The position numbers and the translations under genes are program-made. DNA of 64,000 nt from Siphonodentalium dalli (lineage: Eukaryota; Mollusca; Scaphopoda; Gadilida; Siphonodentaliidae): contig CP136069.1 of NCBI GenBank assembly GCA_032622095.1, forward strand, positions 167,454,394 to 167,518,393, read 5' to 3'. Below the pieces are notes generated by a model, which made no database searches, was not told the DNA's origin, and was given only the letters and a program-made list of their open reading frames with translations. Of this stretch, positions 32,816 to 44,539 are shown piece by piece. Position 1 is the stretch's first letter; every line of letters begins with the position of its first letter.

Positions 32816-33894
32816 TACCGACTACGGTATTGAAACATATATCGCGATATGACTAAATACCGTGGGAATTTTTTAGAACGGTATACTTTGCCACACGATC
32901 ACTCCCTGGTAACGGTTTCTAAGCAACTACCCGGAACTGAAAGTATAATGCAATTATAGCTTATAGCGTCATATATTTCCGCGCTAAGAAACGGAATTTT
33001 CTATGCAGTCAATACCCTATTGTGAAACTGGAGATACATCAGGTCAGAAGATTGAACCTACATGTAGTTTGTATTTAACGGTATCAATGGTTGCTAAGCA
33101 TACAGCCCAAGTGATCGAATGACACCACTTCCCTGTGCATTCAATTGCATTACGTCCCGTTTTAGACATCGCCTAAAAGGCACGGTGATGGTCATGTTCA
33201 AATGGTGCCACGAGTCTTAAACTTTACATAATTTATCAACGATTTGACCACGTGTTTGTAATGTGCACGCACAAGTAGATCGGACTAGATGGTATTGTGA
33301 CCATGCAACCCATTTCCACAGTACTATTCTGGTGCAATGTCAAAACGTGCAGCTGTATAACGCAAATTTATGTACTATGGAGATCCTTGATGTGATTGTA
33401 TCATTTCACAAAAATCCATACATTTATAATTTTATCCTATGCGCATGCGCGAAACAAATCGACTCAAATAAGAATCTGCGTGCGCCTTCCTCACATATGA
33501 CAGAACACTGATTATGTATTCAATACTAATTTAAACCAAAAAGAGTGATCGAAATGGTGTCTTTCTACAATCCTGCGAACCGCGCAACAATGTAGAGCTT
33601 TACCCAATCGCTTCAAATAATGTACGTTTGTTGAATTCTGCGCTGTGCGCATGCGCGTGTTTTTCTACCCCAACTAGTCGGCAACAAACTCATACGCATG
33701 CGCCCATGGCACTGCTGAAGTTCCTTGGGATCATATACATATATATAAGTGGATATACCAATGGTTATAACATGTATACACATGCTACATAGGTTTATGA
33801 TGTCAATGAATGCTGCTGGCCGCTTTTTCGGCCAGTCGGGTGTATGAACTTTTTCTGGCTGGCCGCTTTTGCGGCCATTCGGGTTCAAAGGGTT
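32816..33894. other. No gene recognised
   Basis: No credible exon. Two GGCCGCTTTT(T/G)CGGCCA words (33817 and 33862) form short direct repeats, the second followed by GTTCAAAGGGTTAA, reminiscent of the TTAA-flanked element ends. Otherwise it is unremarkable. Confidence 0.4.
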
Positions 33895-34680
33895 AACAGC
33901 CGCATATGTGTGTTAGTTCCCCCTGGTATATGACATACTTGCACACGTCGCGTAAGGATAACAGTTTGTATTTGACTGATCGTGCGATCATTACTCCACT
34001 GCACTCGTCCGATGTACGACAACAGTAACTCACGCATGCGATTTTGTGTATATATTCCATACCAAGCGTGCGATATTGATGTCGTGTCAAGTGCGTCCAT
34101 ATGCGTGCGATATACAGTATATGGCAATAGTTTGACAATCCGTTAGTGGTATACTATGTTCAATTGTGGTTAATTCTTAATTTCACATTGCATGCGTTCT
34201 AGAGTTGGGATACGTCGATATTCCGGAAGGGGCGCTCACATGGTTGCGACATCGATTAATGGATCCTGGCATATGTACTGAACATTTACTTATTGACGTA
34301 GTAGCGCAGTGTACAAAAAATTAAGCCTTAAAATGTTTACACAACCAGTAATTGGGTACAGTATTCTCGACTACGTGTATGACTGAATGTTGGTGCTGAT
34401 GGTGTTTGGTGTCCGTATTATTTTGAAGCAGATATGACAATTATCGCAAGAAAAATACAAATGAAGTTACTAAAATGCAGGTTTTATGGTTAAATCTATG
34501 CGTTTTTTTTACCTGAAATTGAGCCCTTTCACTCAAGAAACAGTGTTAGGCAACATATATCTTGAAGGGATATAGAGACATCGGTGGGGAAGAGTCAGTT
34601 AGAATATATCGATCGAGCGTGTGGTAAACATACCCAGTTGCATGTTTGTTACTGGCCGATAGCAATCTGAAATGCCTATT
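33895..34680. repeat. Interspersed duplicate segment (copy at 43366-44133)
   Basis: About 780 bp nearly identical and in the same orientation as 43366-44133. Both run from AACAGCCGCATATGTGTG through GTCATATGCG and CGGAAGGGGCGCTCACATGG to GTTTGTTACTGGCCGATAG. Weaker relatives lie at 40526-40900, 44134-44500 and 44540-44860. Open frames on the minus strand are kept only because the DNA is duplicated. Confidence 0.8.
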
Positions 34681-34875
34681 TCCTCACTGGTGTATAGACA
34701 TGGTGTGTATACATTATTGACAGCCCATTCTATTGATGGGAGTTAATAACTTCATGTGTTGCCCATTTTGAACGAAGCCTCCCCCTCTAAATGACGAGTG
34801 CCTCTTTAATTAACATATAATCTTTCTATTTTTGAAATTGCATTCAATTCATTCATCACACTTGTGAATGTCTCT

Positions 34876-35474
34876 TTACTCTGTGATTGTTCCCAATCTG
34901 TTGGCTTTAAAACCAACATATATCCCTCTGGTATCAGGATACTTCTCTCTGATTGCCCAAACAACACAGCTAGGAATTAAAACAAGTTTGCCAGCTCCAA
35001 GATGGCCCCATTTATAAAAAGTATAGTTAGTATATGCCATATGTCTGTAATTATTATTGGACGGTTCATCATCCAACATAAGTAAATAATTCCGATGAAG
35101 TAGAGAAACTCGCAGTGTCAGCTCGTTTAGCACAAGAGCTTCTATGTCCCTGCGATTGTGACAGTTGTGCATTCCCCTCTTGTTCTGCGACAACACCGCT
35201 GTTCGCGGTCAGTATCCATCTGCCTACACCTTCCACATTTACACTGGTTTGCATCAGCAAATGGTGGCGGTTGTGGCGAAGAAGGTTCGCATTGGTTGTC
35301 AGCTTGTGCAGCAGGTCTGCTTTGGCTCGCAGTTTCAACATCTGTCTCCCCTGTAACCTGGGTATCACTACTACCTTGACTATCACCAAGTAAATTTGCT
35401 GCCATGGTGGGGTAGGAGTTGACATCATATTTAGCAAATTCCACTAATTGTTCCCTTGTCATCTGATCTATTAT
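34876..35474 (-). CDS. P2X7 intracellular (ballast)-domain protein, last exon, with a frameshift
   Basis: On the minus strand an acceptor (CTTAATTACAG) precedes coding sequence starting IIDQMTREQLVEF. After a Ser/Gln/Pro-rich linker comes CKCGRCRQM, then RCCRRTRGECTTV, and in a second frame LVLNELTLRVSLLHRNYLLML, YRHMAYTNYTFYKWG, LIPSCVVWAIREKYP and YVGFK. This order (Cys-rich CxCGxC, CCR, tyrosine block, IPSC-x-x-x-IR-x-x-(Y/F)P, Y-x-GFK) is the cytoplasmic ballast domain of vertebrate P2X7, which also occurs without the channel in many invertebrate proteins. No transmembrane segments are seen. A one-base frame break near 35145-35165 separates the Cys part from the rest: decay or sequence error. 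Its job in invertebrates is unknown; zinc or guanine-nucleotide binding is known for P2X7 itself. Confidence 0.82.
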
Positions 35475-35535
35475 CTGTAATTAAGAAAATAACATTATTC
35501 ATTTCAGATATGTGAGTTCCTTCAACAAATATTAA

Positions 35536-35763
35536 AAAGAGCATACAGTACATCCAGCAAAGAAGGCAAAACAGTATAGCTACATAAAGGAGTTAACACT
35601 TGAAGTGCTATATGAGAGAGAAACTGGTGTTAAAATGTCTGCTCTGACTGAACGATCAGATGATGATCCAAAGAGACGGCACAAGCTACGCCATGGAATT
35701 CCAAAACCACCCGTAGATGAGTTGACAAAGAAGAGAACGGAACGACACCCGGATGACAATTGA
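35536..35763 (+). CDS. Short unassigned plus-strand open frame in an intron of the ballast-domain gene
   Basis: The frame is open from 35536 to the stop at 35761-35763 (75 codons), with an internal ATG at 35635. The composition looks protein-like (KELTLEVLYERETGVKMSAL, then many Lys, Arg and Asp and a KPPVDELTKK segment) and unlike the AT-rich surroundings. It lies antisense in the intron between two ballast-gene exons. No known family is recognised. It could be the terminal exon of another gene, a retrocopy, or chance. Confidence 0.3.
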   Translation, partial: KEHTVHPAKKAKQYSYIKELTLEVLYERETGVKMSALTERSDDDPKRRHKLRHGIPKPPVDELTKKRTERHPDDN

Positions 35764-36349
35764 AGTCATTTGTGCTTAAAATGATTACTCTGACCGTGTA
35801 TTGATGTGTGTCGTTACACAATAGATTGAGTGCATTGTATGTCATTATACAATGGTAGTATACACACAGCAACTTATTATTGATATGAACATGACACAGG
35901 GACAAAATATATCTATAATTGATAATAATACAAATTTGCTCCAAACTAGCGTTAAATGTATTATCAATAATAAACTTATTCTTTCACCTTGTCATATATG
36001 AGAACTTATTTTTTGAGATATTATTGTATCATTAATATCAAAAAGCTGTCACAAGTTATCGTTTTCTTTCGTCAGCTGTGTCTTATTTGACAATATTTCC
36101 ATATTAACTTTTGTTGTAAATGTTATTATTTTTTCATACCCTCGTGATTGTTCCCCAAACCCCCCTCCCCATTTGATTCTTATTAGCTTAACTTGATGAA
36201 GTCAAGCTAAGTTGTCGACATGGCATCATTTTTCAGGGATGATGGAACAAGTCATGTTGTGATCATTGGGCAAAAATAACATGGAGCCCATGGCCATCTT
36301 GGATTTCAAAATTAAATCCTTTAGCGTGGGCTACAGGATGTACCGTTAT

Positions 36350-36672
36350 GGTATGCTCAGATCATCCTTGAATTAACATTCATTAAACCCATTCCATAAT
36401 AAGACTGCATAACAGGAAATAGTGCCAGGTGTACCCAAATGTAACATTGTTTGCCCAGACGTGATTCGGAATCAGGGGACAAAGAATGAAAAAGAATCGG
36501 CGTCTGTGACCGATTTTGATATAGTTTGAAAAGTGATTTCATTAAATTTACGTAATTAAATATATCAAACTATTTTTTTTACAAGGCAAACAATGCATAG
36601 TTGAGTGAAACATCACAAGCCTTACACAAGCAGATGTTAGTTTCATGTCCTAATTTACTGGACTTGATTTGT
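36350..36672. repeat. Diverged fragment of the 53.4-55.0 kb inverted-repeat element
   Basis: AACAGGAAATAGTGCCAGGTG and later GGCAAACAATGCATAGTTGAG and GATGTTAGTTTCATGTCC match, with substitutions, AACAGGAAATAGTTCCAGGTG, GGCAAACAACGCATAGTTACG and GATGTTAGTTTCGCGTCC near 54526-54800. It sits in an intron of the ballast-domain gene. Confidence 0.6.
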
Positions 36673-36737
36673 AAATGTTGCTACAAACTGGAGATGAGTT
36701 GTAGATCCTCTACATATGCATATCTTATAATACACAC

Positions 36738-36815
36738 CTCAAGATGTTGTGATTGTATTTCTTCGACAGTGCGAGTTTCAACTATTTGGTCATCATCATC
36801 TCTTTCATAGAGTTT
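36738..36815 (-). CDS. Ballast-domain gene, internal exon (78 bp)
   Basis: On the minus strand an acceptor (TTTATATTTCAG) and a donor (GAG/GTGTGT) bound 78 bp that read KLYERDDDDQIVETRTVEEI and on to QSQHLE in phase 0. The encoded segment is acidic, lies between the Cys-rich start and the ballast domain, and keeps the frame into the last exon (IIDQM...). The match of reading phase on its downstream side supports the model. Confidence 0.6.
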
Positions 36816-37836
36816 CTGAAATATAAAATTAAATTTTATTTATAATGGCTACTGCTCTCGAAATAATTACATGGTTTACTGGATTGCAGGTGTCTAGTCC
36901 TCCCTCCATCTGTGCAGATATCTCAACCATGGTTTACCAGATCTCAATGAAAGCATATTTCCATCAGCTCGGAACGCAAAATGTGACCCATTACTGAATC
37001 GTACACTGCAATTTCTTTTTAATAACTGTTTGCAATCCACCCTTCACCAAGTCATATTATGCTATTTGAAAAACATATGACAATTGGGCTAGTCGTCACC
37101 CTTGACCTATTTTAGGTGTACTCGGAGGGTGCTAACTTATATAATTGTAATAATTACAGCTCTTTATATATAATGTCCATACTAGTTGTTCTATTATGTA
37201 TTTGTCCTTCTATATACAATAAAAAAAATTTAAACCACATTTATTTCCATAGTCTCCCTCCAGTAACCATTTTGCCTGGTATTTGAAAATGGGTCAGGAA
37301 CCTCTTTGTGAAATTTGGTACAAGCCATTATTGTGACCTAATTTTCAAGAACCATTGGATATCATAACCTCATTTACTTTTAAATGAGATCAGACTTAAT
37401 TTTTCTCATCTGTTTTAAAATCCCTTGTTATATTGTCTCTTCATAATTGCTCAGATTCTATATACAATGAAGACTATATGTGAAATTCAAGATTTTGATA
37501 GAGAGAAATTATTTGTTGAAAATCTCTTGCAATTTTTGGCTGAATTTATACAAGTTGAACAACATTTGGACTGCATTCTGCCATTCAGGTACAATGTCAC
37601 TGCTATTCGGCTAACATACAAGACATGTTGAAACAAACACAGATTTGGTTCATATATGGCAGTGATGGTATAAACACTAAATTTGGTTGGCAAATGTACC
37701 TTCCTATATAATATATACAAATAAGCATTCATATCCTGGTAAAAGTATTATCAGTATCGTATACCAGTATGTACCTTGAAACCACTCTGTAATGATACAT
37801 TGAACACGCAAGGTGAAAGAATGTGATATCACTTAC

Positions 37837-37892
37837 ACCAGTTTCGTGGTCGAAATTATGCAAACTTTCATCCAGGGCATGTCCATCATCAT
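37837..37892 (-). CDS. Ballast-domain gene, probable internal exon (56 bp)
   Basis: On the minus strand CACCAACATTCAG (acceptor) and GGT/GTAAGT (strong donor) enclose 56 bp. In the frame that fits the next exon it reads DDGHALDESLHNFDHETG, an acidic linker like that of the neighbouring exon. Its upstream phase does not match the phase-0 end of the first exon, so a further small exon or a different first donor is needed between 37893 and 39058. Confidence 0.5.
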
Positions 37893-39058
37893 CTGAATGT
37901 TGGTGAAATTAAAAAGGGTACATACATGTAACACATGAAAGCCTGCCCAAACACATTCAATAGGGAGAATGAGACAAAAATGAACTTGGAGGATGGGCTC
38001 AATACTTGACACTGCAACATTAAATTCAGAATTTAAATAAAGAATTGTGAAAGTGTTATTGGGCACCACACAAAAAACCCAACTGATTATTATATTATCA
38101 TAATTATGGGGCAACTTGTATTCTTAATTACGGTAGCAATTAATTGCCCTTATTGTGTTTTTCTCATGTTCGACAGTTTTTGTGGAAAATTCCTTGCATT
38201 TACACATAGAAATAGCATAATTCATTCACAATAAGCTACAATCTGAATAATTCAAGTAGATATGGGAAAATGTGAATAATTCTAGTCGAAATGGGAAAAG
38301 TACTGCAAATTTGTTTTCCCTAAAATTACCCCAAAATTTACCCAATTTGACCAATGGTTAATTGAATTTTTAAATTTTGAAGGTGGTGGGGGAGCGCTGC
38401 CCCGTACTAGGCTATACATGTAGATGCCCCCTAGCAGGTCAGTTGAACGCAGGCTTCCAGATCAAGTGCATATATATTCATATATTGGAAGTGGGGCCAG
38501 TCTTTTCATATTAAACTGTATATGTAGTATGCACATGCTAAACAATATTACATTTCCTATTGCACCCCTACATGTATCTTAAGTGAGATGCATGATCCCT
38601 TCCAGGGCAATGTGCATTTATCCATAAAAATGGGCTGGTCCCCAGAGTATTTATTTTCAAATGCAATGCTACATTATTACATCAAGTTGTTAGGGAGGTG
38701 TGTAGTTCATAATTTTCTCTCAACATTACCCAAACCCCCATTTCCCCCACTCCCATTTGGCTGCCCTCTTGTTGATATTAGATTATATTGTGAACTTCGA
38801 TTTTTATGCGTGGTTATGTTCCAATAACGACAATACCTCTAAATTGTGACAAATTTATAATACAACGTAAATGCACAACCTAGTACTGACAATGTCACAA
38901 TGTGGCAATTTTACAACTACATTGTATGGATAAACATCGATCTATACGTCGATGGTATAAATAGCGTAATGGGAAAGATGTACGTAACCCGCGCTGGACA
39001 GTCCCATTATTGCCACCACCATGCCTTTACAATTATCTGTCAACATAAATATTCTAAC

Positions 39059-39328
39059 CTGTACTTCTTGTCCACTTTCGTCGTCCGAGATCGACGAGAT
39101 TCTAAACATCTCCGACAAAACAGATCCTTTCTTCTTTGGTCGATTTTGGCACTCGCACCGTTGTGTGCCGCATGTGCACGCATCTGTGCAGAATGCACCA
39201 CGAGAAAGACATGGGCATACACCCCTTTTGCACCCCTCTCCACCGCGGGTGCACACATTATTGCAATCGCACTCAACACCGCCTGGATCACTCCGATATT
39301 GCAAATTGAAGTGCTTCGCATTCGCCAT
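39059..39328 (-). CDS. Ballast-domain gene, first coding exon: Cys-rich N-terminus
   Basis: The ATG at 39328-39326 lies in a good context (AAAATGGCG). The exon codes for 90 residues in phase 0 and ends at a donor (GTACAG/GTTAGA). Residues ~19-62 contain about 14 cysteines in the pattern CDC...C...C-KRG-CPC...G..C...C-TC....C-x-C-N, likely a small zinc-binding module resembling CXC-type Cys-rich domains. A basic KKK and an acidic SDDES follow. Similar Cys-rich starts with a C-terminal ballast domain are, to my recollection, found in invertebrate P2X7-like predictions; the link to the downstream exons here is inferred from strand, spacing and splice sites. Confidence 0.6.
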
Positions 39329-40525
39329 TTTCTAAGAATTTCCAATTCTGCAGAGCGGCATTTAACCAGAGGTCAATCTATTTTTAGACCATGGCTCGCA
39401 GCGATATGAAACACCGCGGTGATCAAGGATTGTGTCTCAACATGATGCTATCACTTTAACAAAGGGCATTTGGATACGCATATGTCAGTATACAATGCTA
39501 CATTTTTTGGTGTGGCATTATTATACTATATAACGCATGAAGATCATATTTGACGCTCTTTACTAACTCCATGTGTAATAGCCATTCAGTGTGATTGCAT
39601 GGGAGAATCAAAACAAAATGGGTTAAATGTGACCCCCTTGCACAGTTCTCAGGTTCATTATTTCCCAGTCGGATTTAGGTGGATTTTGGAATATTCATGA
39701 GATATCCACCACATACCTGCCCCAAACTCGGTTCTGAAAATATTTATATCAAGATCAGTAGCTGAGTTAACAATTGCTCGCCTTTTATTGGGTCAATGTA
39801 CATATACTATACGTGTGTTCTCTGTTATATTCATAAAATAACCACTAATTTTCTATAAACATGCTACCAAAATGATTTAAAAGAATTACAAATACCCCAT
39901 AGTTAATCAATAAATAGGTAGTGTTATAGTTTTAAGTATTTTATTTTTTCCATTTTTTTTTACCTGAAATTTCATATTTTGGGGGTAGGGTTAATATTTT
40001 TCAGATATTTGTACTCTATGTTTAATTAAATTATCCACTTTTCATATTGACGTATGCAGGACATGCTTGTACACATTTAAATATCATTTGCGACACATTC
40101 GATTAACAAATCTCCAAACAATATACAATTTACTCGGATATATTTTTGAAAACGCGACACATTTTTGCGAAACTGAATGATATTTTCGTTAAAAAAATAA
40201 AAATTTCGCGGAAACTGTGGCCAATATTGACTTATTTACAAAGTTAAATACATACTGGATGTAATATATATCACAGTTACAATAATATATCAATGTTATC
40301 TTGGTACTCAATGTTTGCCAATGAATCGCTCATTAGAAAATCAGCACACATATTTGAAAGAGGACCCCTATTTTAAAGTGATGTAGAAAAAATTGTTCAA
40401 AGCGGATTTTAGCGGATTTTGGATATGTTATTCGGGAGATATTCCCGCGTCCAATGACATAAAACCGCTTCTCTACCAATTTCTTCTAGGTTCACCATTT
40501 TGTTCGCCTTCTCCGATTATATATA
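39329..40525. other. Upstream region of the ballast-domain gene; no further feature
   Basis: No TATA-like promoter is convincing immediately upstream of 39328. The remainder is AT-rich with runs of T near 39940-39962 and no exon. Confidence 0.4.
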
Positions 40526-40900
40526 CTAAGTGTATATGATAATCATGCATGCATGCGTCTTTTAATGAGAACAATAATGTTTGTTGGCAGAGTGTGCTAT
40601 CCTACGCCATTGAACTCCTCCGATATACTGACAACAGTAACACACACGCGTAGTTTTGTGTATTTATTCCATACCAAGCATGCGACATTGATATCGTGTC
40701 ATAAGTGCATCCACATGCTTGCGACATACACTAGTTATGGCAATAGTCTGTCCAACCGGTAGTGGGACATTGTATTTAATCGTGGATACTTCTTAATTTC
40801 ACATTGCGTTCCGAAGTTGGTCAACATAATTATCCTGGTATATATTGACTGAAAATTGCTTTATTGTCGTAGTAGCAGTGTACAAATTATTGATTTACGG
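40526..40900. repeat. Duplicated segment (direct copy at 44134-44500)
   Basis: Starts GTGTATATGATAATCATGCA and runs through GAACTC(C/G)TCCGATATACTGAC, GTTTTGTGTAT and GGCAATAG(T/G)CTGTCCAACCGG, nearly identical to 44134-44500. A weaker relation to 33895-34300 shows that all belong to one repeat family. Confidence 0.75.
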
Positions 40901-41039
40901 TCACAATAAAATGTTTTGAAGACTTAAAAGAGAAAGCTACATAATTCGGCAACCTATATATAATCTAGGTGGGAGATTGAAATGTAGTACTCACATATGA
41001 CCTCGATACATACAGTTATATTAGACAAAATATTTTTTT

Positions 41040-41650
41040 TTAAATCAAGAAAAATGTCAGAATTTGACCCAGTAGATCTCTGGAGAATGAGACAACAAAG
41101 TCGAAATAGATACACTTGGTATGGTCCAACTCAAAATGTGGCAGGATAGACTATTTTCTAATATCCGAATACATTGAGCCATTGGATATACGAACTTTGA
41201 AATCAATCGGTTAACTATAACAATAAAAGTTATTGCCTGGAACCAAATACTCGCCAAATTATAAGCGGACAATTAAGGGTCATAACTCTGGTAAAAATTG
41301 GCAAACCTAGCACAAATTGGAACTTGACCTGTATTTTCGAGTGTGTATTCCATATACCAAATTTGAATACAATCGGATAACTATACAACTAAAGTTATCA
41401 TTTGGAAACCAAAATAGTCGGCAACTTATAAGTCGACAAGGGACATAACTCCGATATAAATGTGCAGACCGAACTCAAATCGACTTGACATGTGCCCCTT
41501 ACCAGTAAGCTCTCATACCAACTATTATTTAATTTCATATACTATTACTGAAACCATCTCGGACGCACGCACCGACGGACGCGCCGACCGACGGATGCCC
41601 GGACCGACACTGCTGATTTCTCCAGTCCCCCCGGAAAAAAATTCGAATGA
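41040..41650. repeat. Interspersed element with two tandem units and a GACGGACG-type tract
   Basis: Two ~155-bp diverged units share AATCGG(A/T)TAACTATA and AAAGTTAT(T/C) followed by GGGxCATAACTC. They are followed by a CGCACCGACGGACGCGCCGACC tract (about 41567-41600). The layout resembles the 15233-16636 element (tandem units plus GC-rich simple tract). No coding region. Confidence 0.55.
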
Positions 41651-42162
41651 AAAATACACACAGATGTAATAACCAGTTATGTGCTAATGCTTTCTATGTA
41701 CAAACTGTAGAACCACATATCGATTTATTGATTGGACTATATATTAAAAATATATATGATGAAAGTGCCACATACTCAATGAGACCTTCACTGCACAAAA
41801 GACCATTGATCTCTCTATGTGATGTGCATGTACATGCACTTGGTGCAAACTTAAATTATTCAAATAACAGTCGCTCTTCAAAGACTTTAGGCCTTGGGCG
41901 GCCTAAGATCGGAACATTTGGAGAGCAACTTCTTTTATTGTTCATCCTACAGGGTCCCTGATCTCCTGGAGCATTCATACACTATTACATTGTTCTGTTA
42001 TCTAGGATGCATAATTGTAAGCTTGTGCCGCCAAACTACCATTACCATGTCGTTATCCGACACAAATATGTCCATCAAACTTGGTGTCGTCCCCCTTGCC
42101 CATCCCATTTTATTCCTGTTAGACCACTTTGGAACCGTATAGATGGGCCACCCTGATTATAG

Positions 42163-42599
42163 CGTGTCTGTCATTAGCAGAATGAGGTCCCCATGCAGAG
42201 GGTGAATTTAGTGACGCTATCCCGTAAAGCGGGCTAGCATCACCAAATTCACCTTCTGATGACATCATTCTGCTTAGGCCTCATCTGCTATATATGGGAG
42301 ACATGGACTGACATTGAAGTTTCCAAATGGTGAATATTGCGATGCATCCCAATTGAGAACCTCGATTATGCAATGTGTCGTCTACCAATTTGGGGATAAA
42401 GAGAAACTAAACTAAAAAAGAAATTGAATCTATGTAAAGAAGTTTCTATATAAATTTGATAATAAAGAACCTTTCCAGAAAAGACGAGGCCTAAGCAGAG
42501 TGAGGTCCCCACGGGGTGAATTAGTGATGCTAGCCCGCTATGTGGGATAGCGTCACTAAATTCACCCTCTGGGGACCTCTTTCTGCAAATGACAGACAC
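42163..42599. mobile_element. Foldback element with GTGTCTGTCATT ends and two ~100-bp hairpins
   Basis: The ends GTGTCTGTCATT and AATGACAGACAC are inverted. Each end carries a hairpin built from GAATGAGGTCCCC-x-GGGTGAATTTAGTGA and its complement around a CCCGC..GCGGG loop. Related elements are at 49548-49813 and 51700-52067. This copy is the most diverged and has a longer centre. Confidence 0.8.
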
Positions 42600-42742
42600 A
42601 CTAGTGTCGGTAACTGACATGCACTTGATACAACGAATTGTCATTTGCTTGAATAACGAACTCGTCACAAGAGGATCCTTGTACATCTGGAGACATATGT
42701 GGGGCGGATTGACGTTTGAGACACATTCGTGTACAATTCTTA

Positions 42743-42885
42743 AAGGTACTCAATCCGATTAAGAACCCCTAAATTACTATTTCTTTGGCTTTAGGGGTAA
42801 AACATATTTATTTCTTCAGGGGTAAAAAATATTTGATTCGATTCGAGGAACCCACCCATCAAAGCGCAGTGTGAAAATGGGTGAT
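42743..42885. repeat. Truncated left end of the AGGTACTCAATCCG element
   Basis: TTAAAGGTACTCAATCCGAT followed by TACTATTTCTTTGGCTTT, GGGGTAAAAAATATTTGATTCG and GAGGAACCCACCCATCAAAGC matches the left arm of the element at 52897-53386. The right arm is missing. Confidence 0.7.
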
Positions 42886-43054
42886 GTGAGAGCGCATTAA
42901 AATATATAATACGGCCTTAGACTTGTGACATAACCAGTAATTGTGTACAGTGTTCTCAACGCTACCTGCTATTAGAGTTTTGATGCTGATAGTGCATGGT
43001 GTCTATTAAATTTAACAATTTCATGAGTTGAGTTTCCGGAAATATTACGAAAAA

Positions 43055-43140
43055 CCCTGTGCCAACGCATTCTCTTACATATACGAGGCTTCCTATATAA
43101 GAGAAGGCACTGGAACATGGTCTTTAATACCACAACAGTG
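43055..43140. repeat. Degenerate copy of the 69-bp hairpin
   Basis: CCCTGTGCCAACGCATTCTC and TATATAAGAGAAGGCACTGG flank a shortened loop (43061-43113). It is recognisable as the hairpin family by the CCCTGTGCC lead-in and both arms, with several substitutions and a deletion in the centre. Confidence 0.7.
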
Positions 43141-43365
43141 CAGCTCCCAGCATTAAAATGATAAACAAATATTGCAGAAAAAATATAAACAGTCACTAAA
43201 ATACTTAAAATTTCCAGGTTGTGTGATTAAATCTATGAGTTTAAATCGTTATATGTATTTGGCACTTTCATGGAAGAAACCGTGTTGAGCAACATCCATA
43301 ATGCAGGGATGCAGAGACACTTGTGGGGAAGGGTCAGTTAGAATATGCCGTTCCAATGTGTGATT

Positions 43366-44133
43366 AACAGCCGCATATGTGTGTTAGTTCCCCCTGGTAT
43401 ATGACATACTTGCAAACGTCGCATAAGGATAACAGTTTGTATTTGACTGATCGTGCGATCATTACGCCACTGCACTCGTCCGATATATGACAACGGTAAC
43501 TCGCGCATGCGATTTTGTGTATATATTCCGTACCAAGCGTGCGATATTGATGTCGTGTCAAGTGCGTCCATATGCGTGCGACATACAGTATATGGCAATA
43601 GTTTGACAATCCGTTAGTGGTATACTATGTTCAATTGTGGTTAATTCTTAATTTCACATTGCATGCGTTCTAGAGTTGGGATACGTCGATAATCCGGAAG
43701 GGGCGCTCACATGGTTGCGACATCGATTAATGGATCCTGGCATATGGACTGAACATTGCTTTATTGACGTAGTAGCGCAGTGTACAAAACATTAAGCCTT
43801 AAAATGTTTACACAACCAGTAATTGGATACAGTATTCTCGACTACGTGTATGACTGAATGTTGGTGCTGATGGTGTTTGGTGTCCGTATTATTTTGAAGC
43901 AGATATGACAATTATCGCAAGAAAAATACAAATGAAGTTACTAAAATGCAGGTTTTATGGTTAAATCTATGCGTTGTTTTTACCTGAAATTGAGCACATT
44001 CACTCAAGAAACAGTGTTAGGCAACATCTATCTTGAAGGGATATAGAGACATCGGTGGGGAAGAGTCAGTTAGAATATATCGATCGAGCGTGTGGTAAAC
44101 AGACACAGTTGCATGTTTGTTACTGGCCGATAG
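43366..44133. repeat. Duplicated segment (direct copy at 33895-34680)
   Basis: Near-identical direct copy of 33895-34680, with scattered substitutions and small indels (for example TTTGACAATCCGTTAGTGG present in both). It ends at TACTGGCCGATAG, where a copy of the 40526-40900 segment begins immediately. Confidence 0.82.
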
Positions 44134-44500
44134 TGTATATGCTAATCATGCATGCATGCGTCTTTTAATGAGAACAATAATGTTTTTTGGCAGATTGTGC
44201 TATCCTACGCCATTGAACTCGTCCGATATACTGACAACAGTAACACACATGCACGCGTAGTTTTGTGTATATATTCCATACCAAGCATCCGACATTGATA
44301 TCGTGTCATAAGTGCATCCACATGCCTTCGACATACACTAGTTATGGCAATAGGCTGTCCAACCGGTAGTGGGACATTGTATTTAATCGTGGATACTGCT
44401 TAATTTCACATTGCGTTCCGAAGTTGATCAACATATCCTGGTATATATTGACTGAAAATTGCTCTATTGACGTAGTAGCAGTGTAAAAATTATAGATGTA
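44134..44500. repeat. Duplicated segment (direct copy at 40526-40900)
   Basis: Begins TGTATATGCTAATCATGCA and follows the 40526-40900 copy closely. Its fusion to the end of the 43366-44133 segment shows a mosaic built from members of one repeat family. Confidence 0.78.
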
Positions 44501-44539
44501 GGAACGCTTTACACACAAACAAATAACGATTATATAACG

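Noticed and set aside
33885-43609. Similar minus-strand frames in the 33.9 and 43.4 kb segments
   Set aside because: Conserved only because the DNA segment is duplicated; substitutions do not favour synonymous sites by eye and no domain is visible.
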